Shown here in pieces: positions 28,236 through 37,049 of a DNA stretch of 64,000 nt. Under the pieces are notes generated by a model. The model was not told the origin of the DNA and did not search any database. It saw only the letters and a program-made list of their open reading frames with translations. Position 1 is the first letter of the stretch; each line of letters begins with the position of its first letter. The DNA is from Legionellales bacterium (lineage in GTDB: Bacteria > Pseudomonadota > Gammaproteobacteria > Berkiellales > Berkiellaceae): the NCBI GenBank assembly GCA_002708265.1, contig PANA01000003.1:62001-126000 (forward strand). Direction: 5' to 3'. Both the position numbers and the translations under genes were made by a program.

Positions 28236-28865
28236 CTATTGAGAGATTTTTCGCATCACCTTGTCAGTAAACCAGTCTGCGCTGAGAACGCCCTCTGCCC
28301 AGCGAGTGAGCTGTGGAAAAGGTGAAAAATCAAAGGCGCCTTCGCGTGTGCGCATCAGTTGGCGAATAAACGGAATAATCGCGATATCAGCAAGGGTCAG
28401 GTTTTTCCCGAGCAAATAGGGCTGGTTGCTTAAAGCATGTTCGCAATTGTGTAATAGCTTTGTCAAAGATTGCTCATGTGCTGGCGTTAAGGACGGATCT
28501 AAAATCCTACTTGGTCCATACTTGTATAAGTCTATCGCCGGCTTAAGACGCTCATCGCACCACCGCCACCAGGAACGCATTTCAGACAACTTTGATTTTT
28601 CAGGCGTCAGTGCGTGGTGAGAGCTTGGCAGAGCATCTAACCACAAGGTTATTTCATTTGATTCTGCCAAGGTCCAGCCTGTTTCTGGGTTCTCTAACAC
28701 CGGGACTCTAGCGCGCGTGTTATTTTCAACTGACCATGATTGCATCCACTCAGACCAATCTCGTAAGGTTTCTGGGACTATCTCACAATCTAGAGCTTTC
28801 AAAACAATCACCATTCTGACTCGTATACAGAATGGGCACCTTCTATAATCGTGTAGTCGCAACAT
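28236..28865 (-). CDS. Glutathione S-transferase-like / GrxB-like protein
   Basis: The N-terminal thioredoxin fold has the dithiol CPFC (RRCPFCIRVRMVIVLKALDC), as in glutaredoxin 2. VPVLENPETGWTLAESNEIT matches the cis-Pro and glutathione gamma-glutamyl site (ES). The C-terminal helical domain contains LLGKNLTLADIAIIPFIRQL with the conserved N-capping Asp. 209 residues is the GST/GrxB size. Start ATG at 28865 is preceded by GGGAGG. Reduction of protein disulfides or glutathione mixed disulfides is likely. Confidence 0.88.
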   Translation of the reverse strand: MLRLHDYRRCPFCIRVRMVIVLKALDCEIVPETLRDWSEWMQSWSVENNTRARVPVLENPETGWTLAESNEITLWLDALPSSHHALTPEKSKLSEMRSWWRWCDERLKPAIDLYKYGPSRILDPSLTPAHEQSLTKLLHNCEHALSNQPYLLGKNLTLADIAIIPFIRQLMRTREGAFDFSPFPQLTRWAEGVLSADWFTDKVMRKISQ

Positions 28866-28990
28866 TTTATCTAAACCTCCCTGCAAAAGAGCTAATTATA
28901 AAGGGATCTCACCAGTAAAACGGGTAAGAAATTGCAAATAAGTTGTTCGACTGATACCATGATCACAGTTTGATTTAGGAGAGGTTGGTG

Positions 28991-30604
28991 ATGTCACGAC
29001 CTGTTGTCCCGCGCTGGTTTGATAATATGGCTTGGCCATACCAACAAGCTTTTGGTTGGTTCTATTTCCGCAATGATACTCGCTATGCGATTATTGGAAA
29101 GCCTAAACCTAAAATGCAGTGGCTTGCACTGCCGATGTTACTCATTTTACCTATCGTTTTCTTGCATTTAATCATAACTGCTATTTGTTTTGGAGTGATT
29201 TCTCGACAAAGAAACAGCTCTAGTGGTACGCAGAAAAGTTCTCGCGGCAATGGATATCAATCTGCTTCTATCGTTCCAACGGCAGCGCCACCTCCTGAGC
29301 CCGATGTCTCTTTGCGGGTATCGGATTTTGAATGGTGGGTCGCAGAAAAGCGTGCTGAGTGGCTAGAGGATCAAATTAGACAGGGCGCAATACTTGAGCC
29401 GTCCAAATTGAGCCGAAGAGAAATAGCGTACTGGGAAATGATGGCTCGCAGGTATATCAATGAAGTGATGGGGTTGAATGCCTCCTCTGCTGAAGGCATT
29501 GCAATGAAAGATGCGTTGCTTAGCTCTCGGGTTGGGCGCACATTTGGTAGATCAGAACAGTTTAGAACGACCGACCCATTGTTGGTTCATAGTTTTGAGT
29601 TTCTTCGTAACGCTGATGGAGCATTAGTTCCGTATGCCACTGCAGTACACAGAACAGTGGGCACGGGTGGTTTTTCTAGAATTAAACAAATGCAAAGCCG
29701 AGACGGCGATGTGAAAACTAAAAAGATATCCATAATTGAGCCGGCCGCCCTGCCTAGACAAGATATTCGCTCAAATTTTTTGATTATGCGTCACCTTGGG
29801 CTTGCGAACACTTTACTTTTTAGAAGAGCCAGTATCGTTCAAGCTGGCCGCGAAAAAAGTGTGATCTTTGGCAAAATGATGCTTATGGATTTGCGCCATT
29901 ATTTTCAGCGGTTTGAACAAGCTGATTATGCCACCAATCCAACTCGCTTGAAGCTGCGCGCAAATCCGCTAAGGCTGCTGACATTGCTGTCGCCAGTTTT
30001 AGACCAGCTCTCCTTTCTACACCGACCTGATACGGCGCCTGACGGCGGAGATAGTAACGAGTTTCCACCTGGCCGCTACATTCATCTCGACGTCAAACCT
30101 CAAAATATTTTGGTTCGCGAGATAAATGGTGGAAACGATTTAGAGCTAGTGTTAATGGACTTTGATGGGCTATTACATGTTGATAGTGGTCACGAAGATA
30201 TCCAGTTCGAGCGTGATGGAAGAAAGCGTATTATCAGTTCTCCAAATTATCAGCCACCTGAGCTGGATGCTGCAAACCATCACGCTAAAGCATGTGTTGG
30301 TACATATTCTGATATTTACTCTTTGGGGGTCAGTCTTGAAAAGCTTGCTCGAAGTTGTCAGTTCAATATGGGAAGAAACCAACTCCAGAGAGATATTTTA
30401 TTCAGTATTGTAAACCTAATGAAACGACCAGACTTTGAAAATAGACCTTCAGCGGATGAGCTGCTGGAGTGGGTTCATGATATTGAAGCAGCATTAACAC
30501 AGCCTACACAGGGTGAGGTTAATGCTCAGTTAAGGGCGCTTCAAATACAGGTCGCACGATGCTCATTAGGATCAACAGCCCCAAGTGCGGCGCTGAGACC
30601 TTAA
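28991..30604 (+). CDS. Membrane-anchored eukaryotic-type Ser/Thr kinase-like protein (537 aa)
   Basis: A hydrophobic segment near residues 44-72 (LALPMLLILPIVFLHLIITA) precedes a protein kinase fold at about 215-500. The glycine loop is TVGTGGFSRI, the candidate ATP lysines are in VKTKKISI, the catalytic loop is HLDVKPQNIL, the metal motif is MDFDG (DFD for DFG), the P+1 region NYQPPEL replaces APE, and SDIYSLGVSLEKLA has the helix-F Asp. All catalytic residues (K, D, N, D) look present. The layout N-terminal TM then kinase is the reverse of PknB, where the kinase comes first. AGGAGAGG precedes the start. Substrates unknown. Host-directed or stress signalling are both possible. Confidence 0.85.
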   Translation: MSRPVVPRWFDNMAWPYQQAFGWFYFRNDTRYAIIGKPKPKMQWLALPMLLILPIVFLHLIITAICFGVISRQRNSSSGTQKSSRGNGYQSASIVPTAAPPPEPDVSLRVSDFEWWVAEKRAEWLEDQIRQGAILEPSKLSRREIAYWEMMARRYINEVMGLNASSAEGIAMKDALLSSRVGRTFGRSEQFRTTDPLLVHSFEFLRNADGALVPYATAVHRTVGTGGFSRIKQMQSRDGDVKTKKISIIEPAALPRQDIRSNFLIMRHLGLANTLLFRRASIVQAGREKSVIFGKMMLMDLRHYFQRFEQADYATNPTRLKLRANPLRLLTLLSPVLDQLSFLHRPDTAPDGGDSNEFPPGRYIHLDVKPQNILVREINGGNDLELVLMDFDGLLHVDSGHEDIQFERDGRKRIISSPNYQPPELDAANHHAKACVGTYSDIYSLGVSLEKLARSCQFNMGRNQLQRDILFSIVNLMKRPDFENRPSADELLEWVHDIEAALTQPTQGEVNAQLRALQIQVARCSLGSTAPSAALRP

Positions 30605-30641
30605 TTGGGAAAGAGATTGAGAGTAGGGAAGAAAGAATGGA

Positions 30642-30671
30642 GAAGAGAAGATATTATTTTATCTTCTCTTC
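30642..30671. terminator. 12-bp perfect hairpin between kinase and rpmG
   Basis: GAAGAGAAGATA (30642-30653) and TATCTTCTCTTC (30660-30671) pair exactly around TTATTT. The loop contains the rpmG stop codon, so the downstream arm is rpmG coding sequence. Placed between convergent genes, it may act as a bidirectional terminator, though T-runs are short. Confidence 0.55.
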
Positions 30672-30824
30672 AACAAATTCAACGTGCTTGCGAACAACTG
30701 GATCGTACATTTTAGTACGCAGTTTTTCAGCTGGACGATTTTTGCGAGAACGTCTTCTCGTTTTGAAATAACCGGTTCCTGCAGAAGAAACAAGTTTAAA
30801 CTTTTCAAATGATTTAGCAGCCAT
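30654..30824 (-). CDS. rpmG: 50S ribosomal protein L33
   Basis: A 56-residue basic protein: [20 protein letters not shown] and [20 protein letters not shown] are the L33 signature. The zinc cysteines of C+ L33 are absent, so this is a zinc-independent (C-) form. It sits 13 bases downstream of rpmB as in nearly all Gammaproteobacteria. The E. coli protein is 55 residues. Confidence 0.97.
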   Translation of the reverse strand: MAAKSFEKFKLVSSAGTGYFKTRRRSRKNRPAEKLRTKMYDPVVRKHVEFVEEKIK

Positions 30825-30837
30825 AGTGCTCTAATCC

Positions 30838-31074
30838 TTAAACGTTAATGCCACGTGAACGAATATCCGTTAAAACGGTTTCAATTCCACGTTTGTCGAT
30901 TACCCGCATTCCCTTACTAGAAACGAATAGACGAACGATTCGGTTCTCAGCAGGAACGAAAAAGCGTTTCCATCGTGCATTAGCCTTGAATGAACGACGG
31001 ACTTTCTTATTACAGTGTGCAACGTGATTGCCACGAACCGTGTGCTTACCCGTTACCATGCATTCTAAAGCCAT
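30838..31074 (-). CDS. rpmB: 50S ribosomal protein L28
   Basis: A 78-residue protein with the L28 landmarks: GNHVAHCNKKVRRSFKANAR and RFFVPAENRIVRLFVSSKGM. The ATG at 31074 gives the standard length; the frame runs upstream to 31182 without support. GGAG precedes the start. Cotranscribed with rpmG; a good promoter is at 31112-31140. Confidence 0.97.
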   Translation of the reverse strand: MALECMVTGKHTVRGNHVAHCNKKVRRSFKANARWKRFFVPAENRIVRLFVSSKGMRVIDKRGIETVLTDIRSRGINV

Positions 31075-31111
31075 AATTTGTTGCTCCAAAGGTGTTGTCA
31101 CCAAGCCAGTC

Positions 31112-31140
31112 TTTATACCAAATTTAAGCTTGTCTGGCAA
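31112..31140 (-). promoter_or_regulatory. Probable sigma-70 promoter of rpmB-rpmG
   Basis: On the minus strand, TTGCCA (31140-31135) and TATAAA (31117-31112) are separated by exactly 17 bases, about 38 bases before the rpmB start codon. Each hexamer matches five of six consensus positions. Confidence 0.6.
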
Positions 31141-31239
31141 TGTCAAAAATAAGTTGTTTGTCCAAAAATCAGGGTAAAACACTGATTGGCGCTAAGATTA
31201 TGGTAGGCTTGGCCCAAGATCAAGAGGGAGAGTCTAGAT

Positions 31240-32448
31240 TTGGCTAAATTGATGGGTCAGAAAGTGCTTCTAGGCATTACCGGTGGTATTGCAGCATATA
31301 AAACACCAGAGCTGGTTAGGCAACTAATTTCTGAGGGCGCACAGGTTCAAGTTGTCTTGTCTCGCCAAGCCGTGCAGTTTGTTGCCCCATTGGCCTTGCA
31401 AGGGGTTTTAGGAGCGCCGGTCTTTTTAGCGGATGATGAAGGCCCTTCTGGTATGCGACACATTGAGCTAGCAAAGTGGGCTGACAGAATTTTGATTGCG
31501 CCGGCTACTGCGAATCGCTTGGCGATGATGGCTCATGGCCGAGCGGAAGATCTTTTGGGCAATTGCCTTTTAGCAACAAAAGCTCAAATTATTGTTTGTC
31601 CCGCTATGAACCAGCAAATGTATCAAGCCGCGTCTACCCAGGTAAATTGTGAGACCTTGAGGCGTAGAGGTATCCATCTTTGGGGTCCAGCTTGGGGAGA
31701 GCAAGCTTGTGGAGATGTTGGCCCTGGCAGAATGATGAATCCGGAGCAGATTGTTCAGCGCCTGATTGGAAATCAACGGCTTGCAGGTCACCACGTTGTT
31801 CTTACGGCGGGACCTACTCGTGAGCCAATTGATCCAGTCCGTTTTATTTCCAATCGCAGCTCAGGGAAAATGGGGTATGCCTTGGCAGAAGCGTTTCGTG
31901 ATGCGGGGGCTAAGGTCACATTGATCAGCGGACCTGTAAAATTAACCTCTCCTCCGATGCTAAATGTCATCCGGGTGGAAACAGCCCAGCAAATGCTTGA
32001 AGCCGTTCTTGAGCAAGTTGCGCAAGCGGATATTTTTGTCGGGGTTGCAGCAGTCGCGGATTATGCCCCTGCACAGCTGGCAACCGAAAAGATTAAAAAA
32101 AGTGCTGATACGATGACGCTCAACTTGAAAAGGAATCCTGATATCTTGGCAAGTGTGGCATCACACCCCCATCGTCCTTTGTGTATTGGTTTTGCTGCTG
32201 AAACACATAATGGGCTCGCTTTTGCTCGAGACAAGTTGACCCGCAAAAAGCTCGATATGATTGCGTTGAATGAAGTGCATCAGCCTGATATCGGATTTGA
32301 TAGTGATAAGAACGCATTAACACTCATTACAGAGACACAAACTAAAATCCTAACCGCTAAAAGTAAGCAGGCCATTGCAGAAGAAATGGTTGATTTTATT
32401 ATTGAAAAAGTTATTTCTAAGCAAAGAGCGGTTGAGCCGGCTCTTTAA
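31240..32448 (+). CDS. coaBC: Phosphopantothenoylcysteine decarboxylase/synthetase
   Basis: Bifunctional enzyme of CoA synthesis. The N-terminal flavoprotein (CoaC) has GITGGIAAYKTPELV, the PAMN motif (CPAMNQQMY) and ACGDVGPGRM with the catalytic Cys. The C-terminal synthetase (CoaB) begins at about residue 185 with VVLTAGPTREPIDPVRFISN and SSGKMGYALAEAF. 402 residues is the standard size. A TTG start at 31240 is favoured because GAGGGAG lies 9 bases upstream; ATG at 31252 is an alternative. It precedes dut as in E. coli. Confidence 0.96.
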   Translation: MAKLMGQKVLLGITGGIAAYKTPELVRQLISEGAQVQVVLSRQAVQFVAPLALQGVLGAPVFLADDEGPSGMRHIELAKWADRILIAPATANRLAMMAHGRAEDLLGNCLLATKAQIIVCPAMNQQMYQAASTQVNCETLRRRGIHLWGPAWGEQACGDVGPGRMMNPEQIVQRLIGNQRLAGHHVVLTAGPTREPIDPVRFISNRSSGKMGYALAEAFRDAGAKVTLISGPVKLTSPPMLNVIRVETAQQMLEAVLEQVAQADIFVGVAAVADYAPAQLATEKIKKSADTMTLNLKRNPDILASVASHPHRPLCIGFAAETHNGLAFARDKLTRKKLDMIALNEVHQPDIGFDSDKNALTLITETQTKILTAKSKQAIAEEMVDFIIEKVISKQRAVEPAL

Positions 32449-32504
32449 TTGACTAGCCATTTTTATATACACTACCTTTTTGTCCCTAACGATAGGTGAT
32501 CACA

Positions 32505-32990
32505 ATGCTTTCAATTGAAACAAAAATTTTAAACCCCCTTTTAGGCAAACAATTCCCACTGCCGCAGCATGCTACTGATGGCTCAGCGGGTTTAGATATT
32601 CATGCTTGTCTTGATGACGCAGTAGAAATTTTGCCTGGAGAAACCAAAATCATAGATTCAGGTTTTGCGATTAATATCAAAGATCCCAAAATCATGGCAA
32701 TACTGGTTGCGCGTTCTGGTCTAGGAATAAAGAAAGGAATTGTGATCGCACAAGGCGCGGGCATTATTGATAGTGATTACCACGGAGAAATTAAAGTAGC
32801 GCTATGGAATCGTTCAGAAGAGACCTTTGTTGTCACGCCAGGTGACCGAATCTGTCAAATGTTATTTGTGCCCGTCTTGCAAGCCAGTCTTTCAGTTGTT
32901 TCAGAGTTTGCAAACAAAACTGAACGAGGAGAGGGCGGCCTCGGCTCTACAGGGGTTGCGTTAGACCAGGCAGTAGCAGAAGCAAAATAA
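32505..32990 (+). CDS. dut: dUTP diphosphatase
   Basis: Trimeric dUTPase that makes dUMP and keeps uracil out of DNA. All five motifs are visible: ATDGSAGLDIHA, VARSGLGIKKG, QGAGIIDSDYHGEIKV, RICQMLFVP and the C-terminal GEGGLGSTG. ATG at 32505 follows TAGGTGA. 161 residues fits. coaBC-dut order is conserved. Confidence 0.97.
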   Translation: MLSIETKILNPLLGKQFPLPQHATDGSAGLDIHACLDDAVEILPGETKIIDSGFAINIKDPKIMAILVARSGLGIKKGIVIAQGAGIIDSDYHGEIKVALWNRSEETFVVTPGDRICQMLFVPVLQASLSVVSEFANKTERGEGGLGSTGVALDQAVAEAK

Positions 32991-33064
32991 ATTCAAAGCA
33001 GAGTCTCCAACTTTCTTGTTTTTCGGTGGGCAAGCCTCGTATCCTGTGAATCAATAACGAGGAT

Positions 33065-34474
33065 ATGGAGCTCAGCCCCCCTATGGAAGACACTGGTTTT
33101 TCAATCGATCGATCTATTTTTAGAGCTTACGATATTCGTGGGGTCGTTGGACAGACGCTAACCCCTGCCACTGTGTGGGCTGTTGGGGCTGCTTTTGGAA
33201 GTTCTGCGATAGAAGAAAATTGTCACACTGTCGTCTTGGCAAGAGATGGCCGTCTTTCTTCTGAAGACCTACTGAGTGCGCTTAAAGCCGGTATTATTTC
33301 TACCGGTTGTGACGTGGTCGATATCGGTTGTGTGCCAACGCCTGTTTTATATTATGCAACCGAACACTTTAAAACGGGCACCGGTGTGATGGTTACCGGG
33401 AGTCATAATCCGCCTGAGTACAATGGCTTGAAAATGATGTTGGCTGGCAAGTGTCTGGCACAGTCACAAATTCAAGCGCTGTACGAACGTATTTGCCAAC
33501 GAAATTTTCAAACAGGGTTAGGGAATGCGCGGGTTGCGGACATTAGTGAAGACTATGTCCGACAAGCCGTTGAAACAGTTAGCATAGAAAAGCCACTGAC
33601 GGTTGTGGTTGATGCAGGCAATGGTGTAGCGGGCCCGTTGGCATGTGACACCATGATCAAGCTCGGAATGTCCGTTATCCCTCTGTATTGTGATATCGAT
33701 GGGACCTTTCCCAATCATCACCCAAATCCCAGTGATACCGACTCACTTAAAGACTTAATTTCTGTTGTTCAACAAAGACAGGCCGATATTGGTTTGGCTT
33801 TTGATGGGGATGGTGACCGTTTGGGGGTTGTTACCCATGAAGGTCAAGTGATTTGGCCAGATCAACTGCTCGGCATTTTTGCGCAGTCTTTATTAGAGCG
33901 CAAACCCGGAAGTACCATTGTTTTTGATGTGAAGTGTTCAAAACAGCTAGCCCAAACCATTGAAGCCAGTGGGGGCGTTCCCTTAATGAGTAAAACAGGG
34001 CACTCACTGATTAAAGGGACGATGAAAGAACATCAGTCACCATTAGCCGGTGAAATGAGTGGCCATTTTTTCTTTGCAGAAAATTGGTTTGGTTTTGATG
34101 ATGGCATTCTTGCGGCCGTGCGCCTAATGGAAATTTTATCAAAACAGTCTGATTTGAAATCATTTTGGGCAAACATTCCACAAACAGTTGCAACACCTGA
34201 AATTAATGTCGCGCTACCAGATGAGATAAAGTTTGAATGGATGGAAGCCTTTAAAAACAGTGCTGAGTTTCCCGGAGGTAAAAAAATTACAATTGACGGG
34301 TTACGAGTAGAGTGGCCTGACGGTTGGGGCTTAGTGAGAGTGTCAAACACTACCCCCTGCCTCGTTTTGCGCTTTGAAGCGGACTCCGAGTCTGCATTGG
34401 AGCGTATTAAAAATGTTTTCAAGGCGCAAATGAGTAAGGTTAAGCTTGGGGAAGCAATAAAAGCTGACTTCTAG
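33065..34474 (+). CDS. algC: Phosphomannomutase/phosphoglucomutase
   Basis: Alpha-D-phosphohexomutase with four domains. The phosphoserine loop is VMVTGSHNPPEYNGLKM, the Mg-binding loop is FDGDGDRLGVV, the sugar-specificity loop is AGEMSGHFFF, and the phosphate-binding region near the end is SNTTPCLVLRFE. 469 residues equals the AlgC class (463 in P. aeruginosa). It feeds GDP-mannose, LPS core or exopolysaccharide synthesis. The order dut-algC is common in Pseudomonas-like genomes. It ends 4 bases into the convergent pyrE. Confidence 0.95.
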   Translation: MELSPPMEDTGFSIDRSIFRAYDIRGVVGQTLTPATVWAVGAAFGSSAIEENCHTVVLARDGRLSSEDLLSALKAGIISTGCDVVDIGCVPTPVLYYATEHFKTGTGVMVTGSHNPPEYNGLKMMLAGKCLAQSQIQALYERICQRNFQTGLGNARVADISEDYVRQAVETVSIEKPLTVVVDAGNGVAGPLACDTMIKLGMSVIPLYCDIDGTFPNHHPNPSDTDSLKDLISVVQQRQADIGLAFDGDGDRLGVVTHEGQVIWPDQLLGIFAQSLLERKPGSTIVFDVKCSKQLAQTIEASGGVPLMSKTGHSLIKGTMKEHQSPLAGEMSGHFFFAENWFGFDDGILAAVRLMEILSKQSDLKSFWANIPQTVATPEINVALPDEIKFEWMEAFKNSAEFPGGKKITIDGLRVEWPDGWGLVRVSNTTPCLVLRFEADSESALERIKNVFKAQMSKVKLGEAIKADF

Positions 34475-35115
34475 TCAGCTCCCCACTGCGCCTGGTAAGC
34501 TTCAATAGCCGCCAGTTTCTCGAGTTCACCTTGTTGAGAAAGATACTCGGCGATGTGCTCTAGAGCGATAATGCTAACCACTGGGACATCATACCTATCA
34601 CCGATTTCTTTGACAGCTGAGTGGTTGCCTGTTTTCCCTTTTTCTTGCCGATTGAGTGCCAATACTATGCCGCTGAGCTGCGCACCGGCTTGTTGAAACA
34701 ATGGATAGCTTTCATCAATCGCGGTGCCGGCTGTAATGACATCATCTAACAGTACAACCTTTCCTCTCAGGGGAGCACCAACCAGTTGTCCACCTTCACC
34801 ATGCTGCTTGGTTTCTTTACGATTGAAGGTATAAGGTACGGTAAGCTGATATTTCAAGAACAGCATAATAGCGGTTGTGCTAACAATTGGGATCCCTTTG
34901 TATGCTGGGCCAAACAGTCCATCATAGGGGATATCAGATTCAACCAAGCATTCGGCAAAACATTCAGCAGTGGTTGATAACGCCTGACCGTTGGTCATCA
35001 TTCCTAGATTAAAAAAGTAGGGGCTTGCTCGTCCTGATTTGAGCGTGAATTGACCAAAGCGTAAAGCTTCTTGTTTGATAGCCAAATCAATAAATTTTTT
35101 CTGGTATTCTTTCAT
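34471..35115 (-). CDS. pyrE: Orotate phosphoribosyltransferase
   Basis: Transfers ribose 5-phosphate from PRPP to orotate in UMP synthesis. The PRPP motif VVLLDDVITAGTAIDESY is complete, the flexible loop is FNRKETKQHGEGG, and ALRFGQFTLKSGRASPYFFN starts the family. Length 214 is standard. It reads convergent with algC and divergent from xthA. Confidence 0.97.
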   Translation of the reverse strand: MKEYQKKFIDLAIKQEALRFGQFTLKSGRASPYFFNLGMMTNGQALSTTAECFAECLVESDIPYDGLFGPAYKGIPIVSTTAIMLFLKYQLTVPYTFNRKETKQHGEGGQLVGAPLRGKVVLLDDVITAGTAIDESYPLFQQAGAQLSGIVLALNRQEKGKTGNHSAVKEIGDRYDVPVVSIIALEHIAEYLSQQGELEKLAAIEAYQAQWGAD

Positions 35116-35174
35116 TAAAGAGTATCCTTATTAAAATTTTATTTATCTTAGCAAAATTAATTGGGGAAAAGGGA

Positions 35175-35942
35175 ATGAGAATTATCTCATGCAATGTTAA
35201 TGGAATTCGTGCGGCTGCCCGAAAAGGTTTTTTTGAGTGGTTATCAAAGCAAGATGCAGATGTAGTGTGTTTGCAAGAGGTTAGAGCGCAGACCGGCGAC
35301 ATACAAGACGAGGTATATTGGCCTTCCGGGTACCAAGTAGAGTACTTGCCAGCAGTAAAAAAAGGCTACTCGGGTGTTGCCATATATACGAAGCAAAAGC
35401 CGGATGAGATTATTACAACTTTTGGGCATGCGCTGGCAGACGAAGAGGGGCGATACTTGTGCGCACGGTATGATGATCTATTCGTTGGCTCGCTATATCT
35501 TCCCTCGGGGACCAGTGGCGATGAACGTCAAACCATTAAATACGATATGATGGCAGCATTTGAAAAGTATATGGATGCGTGTCAAAAATCAGGCGGTCGG
35601 TATATTTTCTGCGGGGACTGGAATATTGCCCATACTCAAAAAGATATCAAGAACTGGAAAGCAAATCAGAAGAACTCTGGCTTTCTACCAGAAGAGCGGG
35701 CTTGGCTGGATACCCTGTTCGGGCCTAAAACTTGGGTAGATGCGTTTAGAGTTTTGAACCAAGAAGCCGACCAATACTCCTGGTGGTCGCAGCGTGGTCG
35801 TGCTCGTGAAAACAACGTTGGGTGGCGGATTGATTATCAGATCATTTCCTCAAACCTCAAAAACACCCTTCAGGGAGTGGCAATTGATTCGAAGGAGCGT
35901 TTTTCAGATCATGCTCCCTTGGTCTTTGACTACCATTTGTAA
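35175..35942 (+). CDS. xthA: Exodeoxyribonuclease III family protein
   Basis: AP endonuclease/3'-5' exonuclease of the ExoIII branch: MRIISCNVNGIRAAARKGF, VVCLQEVRAQ (metal Glu), GDWNIAHTQKDIKNWK (catalytic D-N), and ERFSDHAPLVFDY (SDH). Length 255 fits the ExoA/CrcC-like subgroup more closely than E. coli XthA. It repairs abasic and oxidised sites in DNA. The location opposite pyrE is also seen in Pseudomonas (crc). Confidence 0.93.
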   Translation: MRIISCNVNGIRAAARKGFFEWLSKQDADVVCLQEVRAQTGDIQDEVYWPSGYQVEYLPAVKKGYSGVAIYTKQKPDEIITTFGHALADEEGRYLCARYDDLFVGSLYLPSGTSGDERQTIKYDMMAAFEKYMDACQKSGGRYIFCGDWNIAHTQKDIKNWKANQKNSGFLPEERAWLDTLFGPKTWVDAFRVLNQEADQYSWWSQRGRARENNVGWRIDYQIISSNLKNTLQGVAIDSKERFSDHAPLVFDYHL

Positions 35943-36160
35943 TGAACAAAATCATATAGTTAGCCTTTTCTGAAGGAGTAGCGTCGCCCTTGAAGGAAAT
36001 TTAGTTTAAAAGCTAATTCCACCATAGTTTGTTTGAAAACCTTGGTTTTGTTTGACTAAGGGTGTTACGATACAGGCTGTTCAGCAGGGTTGTTTATCTA
36101 CTTAAAGAAAGCGGCTCCCTGGACAACTCATGTTCTCTTTAATGCTACTAGGTGCAGATA

Positions 36161-36412
36161 ATGAATAAAGTTTATGTTGGGAATATCCCCTACAATTTCT
36201 CTCAAGATGACTTGAGAAGCGCTTTCGAAAGTTGTGGGGCTATCACTGATGTCCACATTCCTATGGAGCGTCAGACTGGTCGTCCACGCGGTTTCGCATT
36301 CGTAACCTTCGAGTCTAACGAAGCAGCGCAAGCGGCTTTAAAGCTCAATGGCCAAGAAATAGGTGGTCGTGCAGTTAAGGTTGATTTGTGTAAAGAACGC
36401 GAACAACGATAA
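36161..36412 (+). CDS. RNA-binding protein with one RRM domain
   Basis: An 83-residue protein consisting of one RNA recognition motif: RNP2 is VYVGNIPYN and RNP1 is RGFAFVTF. Small RRM proteins of this kind are found in some proteobacteria and cyanobacteria and often respond to cold; their RNA targets are mostly unknown. ATG at 36161 is preferred over a GTG three codons earlier. A 218-bp upstream gap carries a weak promoter candidate (TTGGTT 36042-36047, TACGAT 36066-36071, spacer 18). A terminator-like hairpin follows. Confidence 0.92.
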   Translation: MNKVYVGNIPYNFSQDDLRSAFESCGAITDVHIPMERQTGRPRGFAFVTFESNEAAQAALKLNGQEIGGRAVKVDLCKEREQR

Positions 36413-36421
36413 TCCTGCTGT

Positions 36422-36443
36422 ACCCCTGGGGCTTCTCAGGGGT
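36422..36443 (+). terminator. Hairpin after the RRM gene
   Basis: ACCCCTG and CAGGGGT pair perfectly around GGGCTTCT, 9 bases after the stop codon. The following tract is only CT-rich, so termination may be partial. Confidence 0.55.
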
Positions 36444-36500
36444 GCCCTTTCCTCTCTTTGTCTCAGTTGATATCTTTTCTTCTTTCCCGTTACATTACCT

Positions 36501-37049
36501 ATGAAATCAATCGATTTAGGCTTAGTAATGGAAATTCAAGCACATATCCGTCAAGTAAAAGACTTCCCCAAACAGGGCATTAACTTTTTTGATATTTCAA
36601 CCCTGATGGCAAATCCAATGGCCTACCGGTATGCAATAGATGCGCTTGCGAAACAAGTGGCTTCTATAAGGCCTGATTTTATCCTAGGAATAGAGTCCCG
36701 GGGGTTTCTGGTTGCCCCGCCTCTTGCGTTGTCGCTTGATTGTGGCTTTGGAATGATTCGGAAAAAAGGTCGGCTTCCAGGTAAAACAATTTCTCATCAG
36801 TATGAGCTTGAATATGGTCATGACGAAATAGAAATACAGCTGAATGTTGTGCCTAAAAACGCTCGTGTTCTCGTCGTGGATGATTTGATTGCGACGGGAG
36901 GGACATTGCTGGCATCTTTTGCGTTGTTGGAGCAAATACAAGCGAATGTTGTTGGGGCGGCATGTTTAATAGAGCTAAACGATTTAGGCGCCCGAGAGCG
37001 CCTAAAATGTCCATTTTTTTGCCTTTTAAGTTGTCCCAGTCAGGGTTAG
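36501..37049 (+). CDS. apt: Adenine phosphoribosyltransferase
   Basis: Salvages adenine with PRPP to AMP. The start [18 protein letters not shown], the middle [14 protein letters not shown], the substrate loop [20 protein letters not shown] and the PRPP site [14 protein letters not shown] identify it. 182 residues is typical. Neither candidate start has a strong ribosome binding site: ATG at 36501, or ATG at 36528 (AGG about 8 bases before). It ends 4 bases into the convergent rph. Confidence 0.95.
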   Translation: MKSIDLGLVMEIQAHIRQVKDFPKQGINFFDISTLMANPMAYRYAIDALAKQVASIRPDFILGIESRGFLVAPPLALSLDCGFGMIRKKGRLPGKTISHQYELEYGHDEIEIQLNVVPKNARVLVVDDLIATGGTLLASFALLEQIQANVVGAACLIELNDLGARERLKCPFFCLLSCPSQG

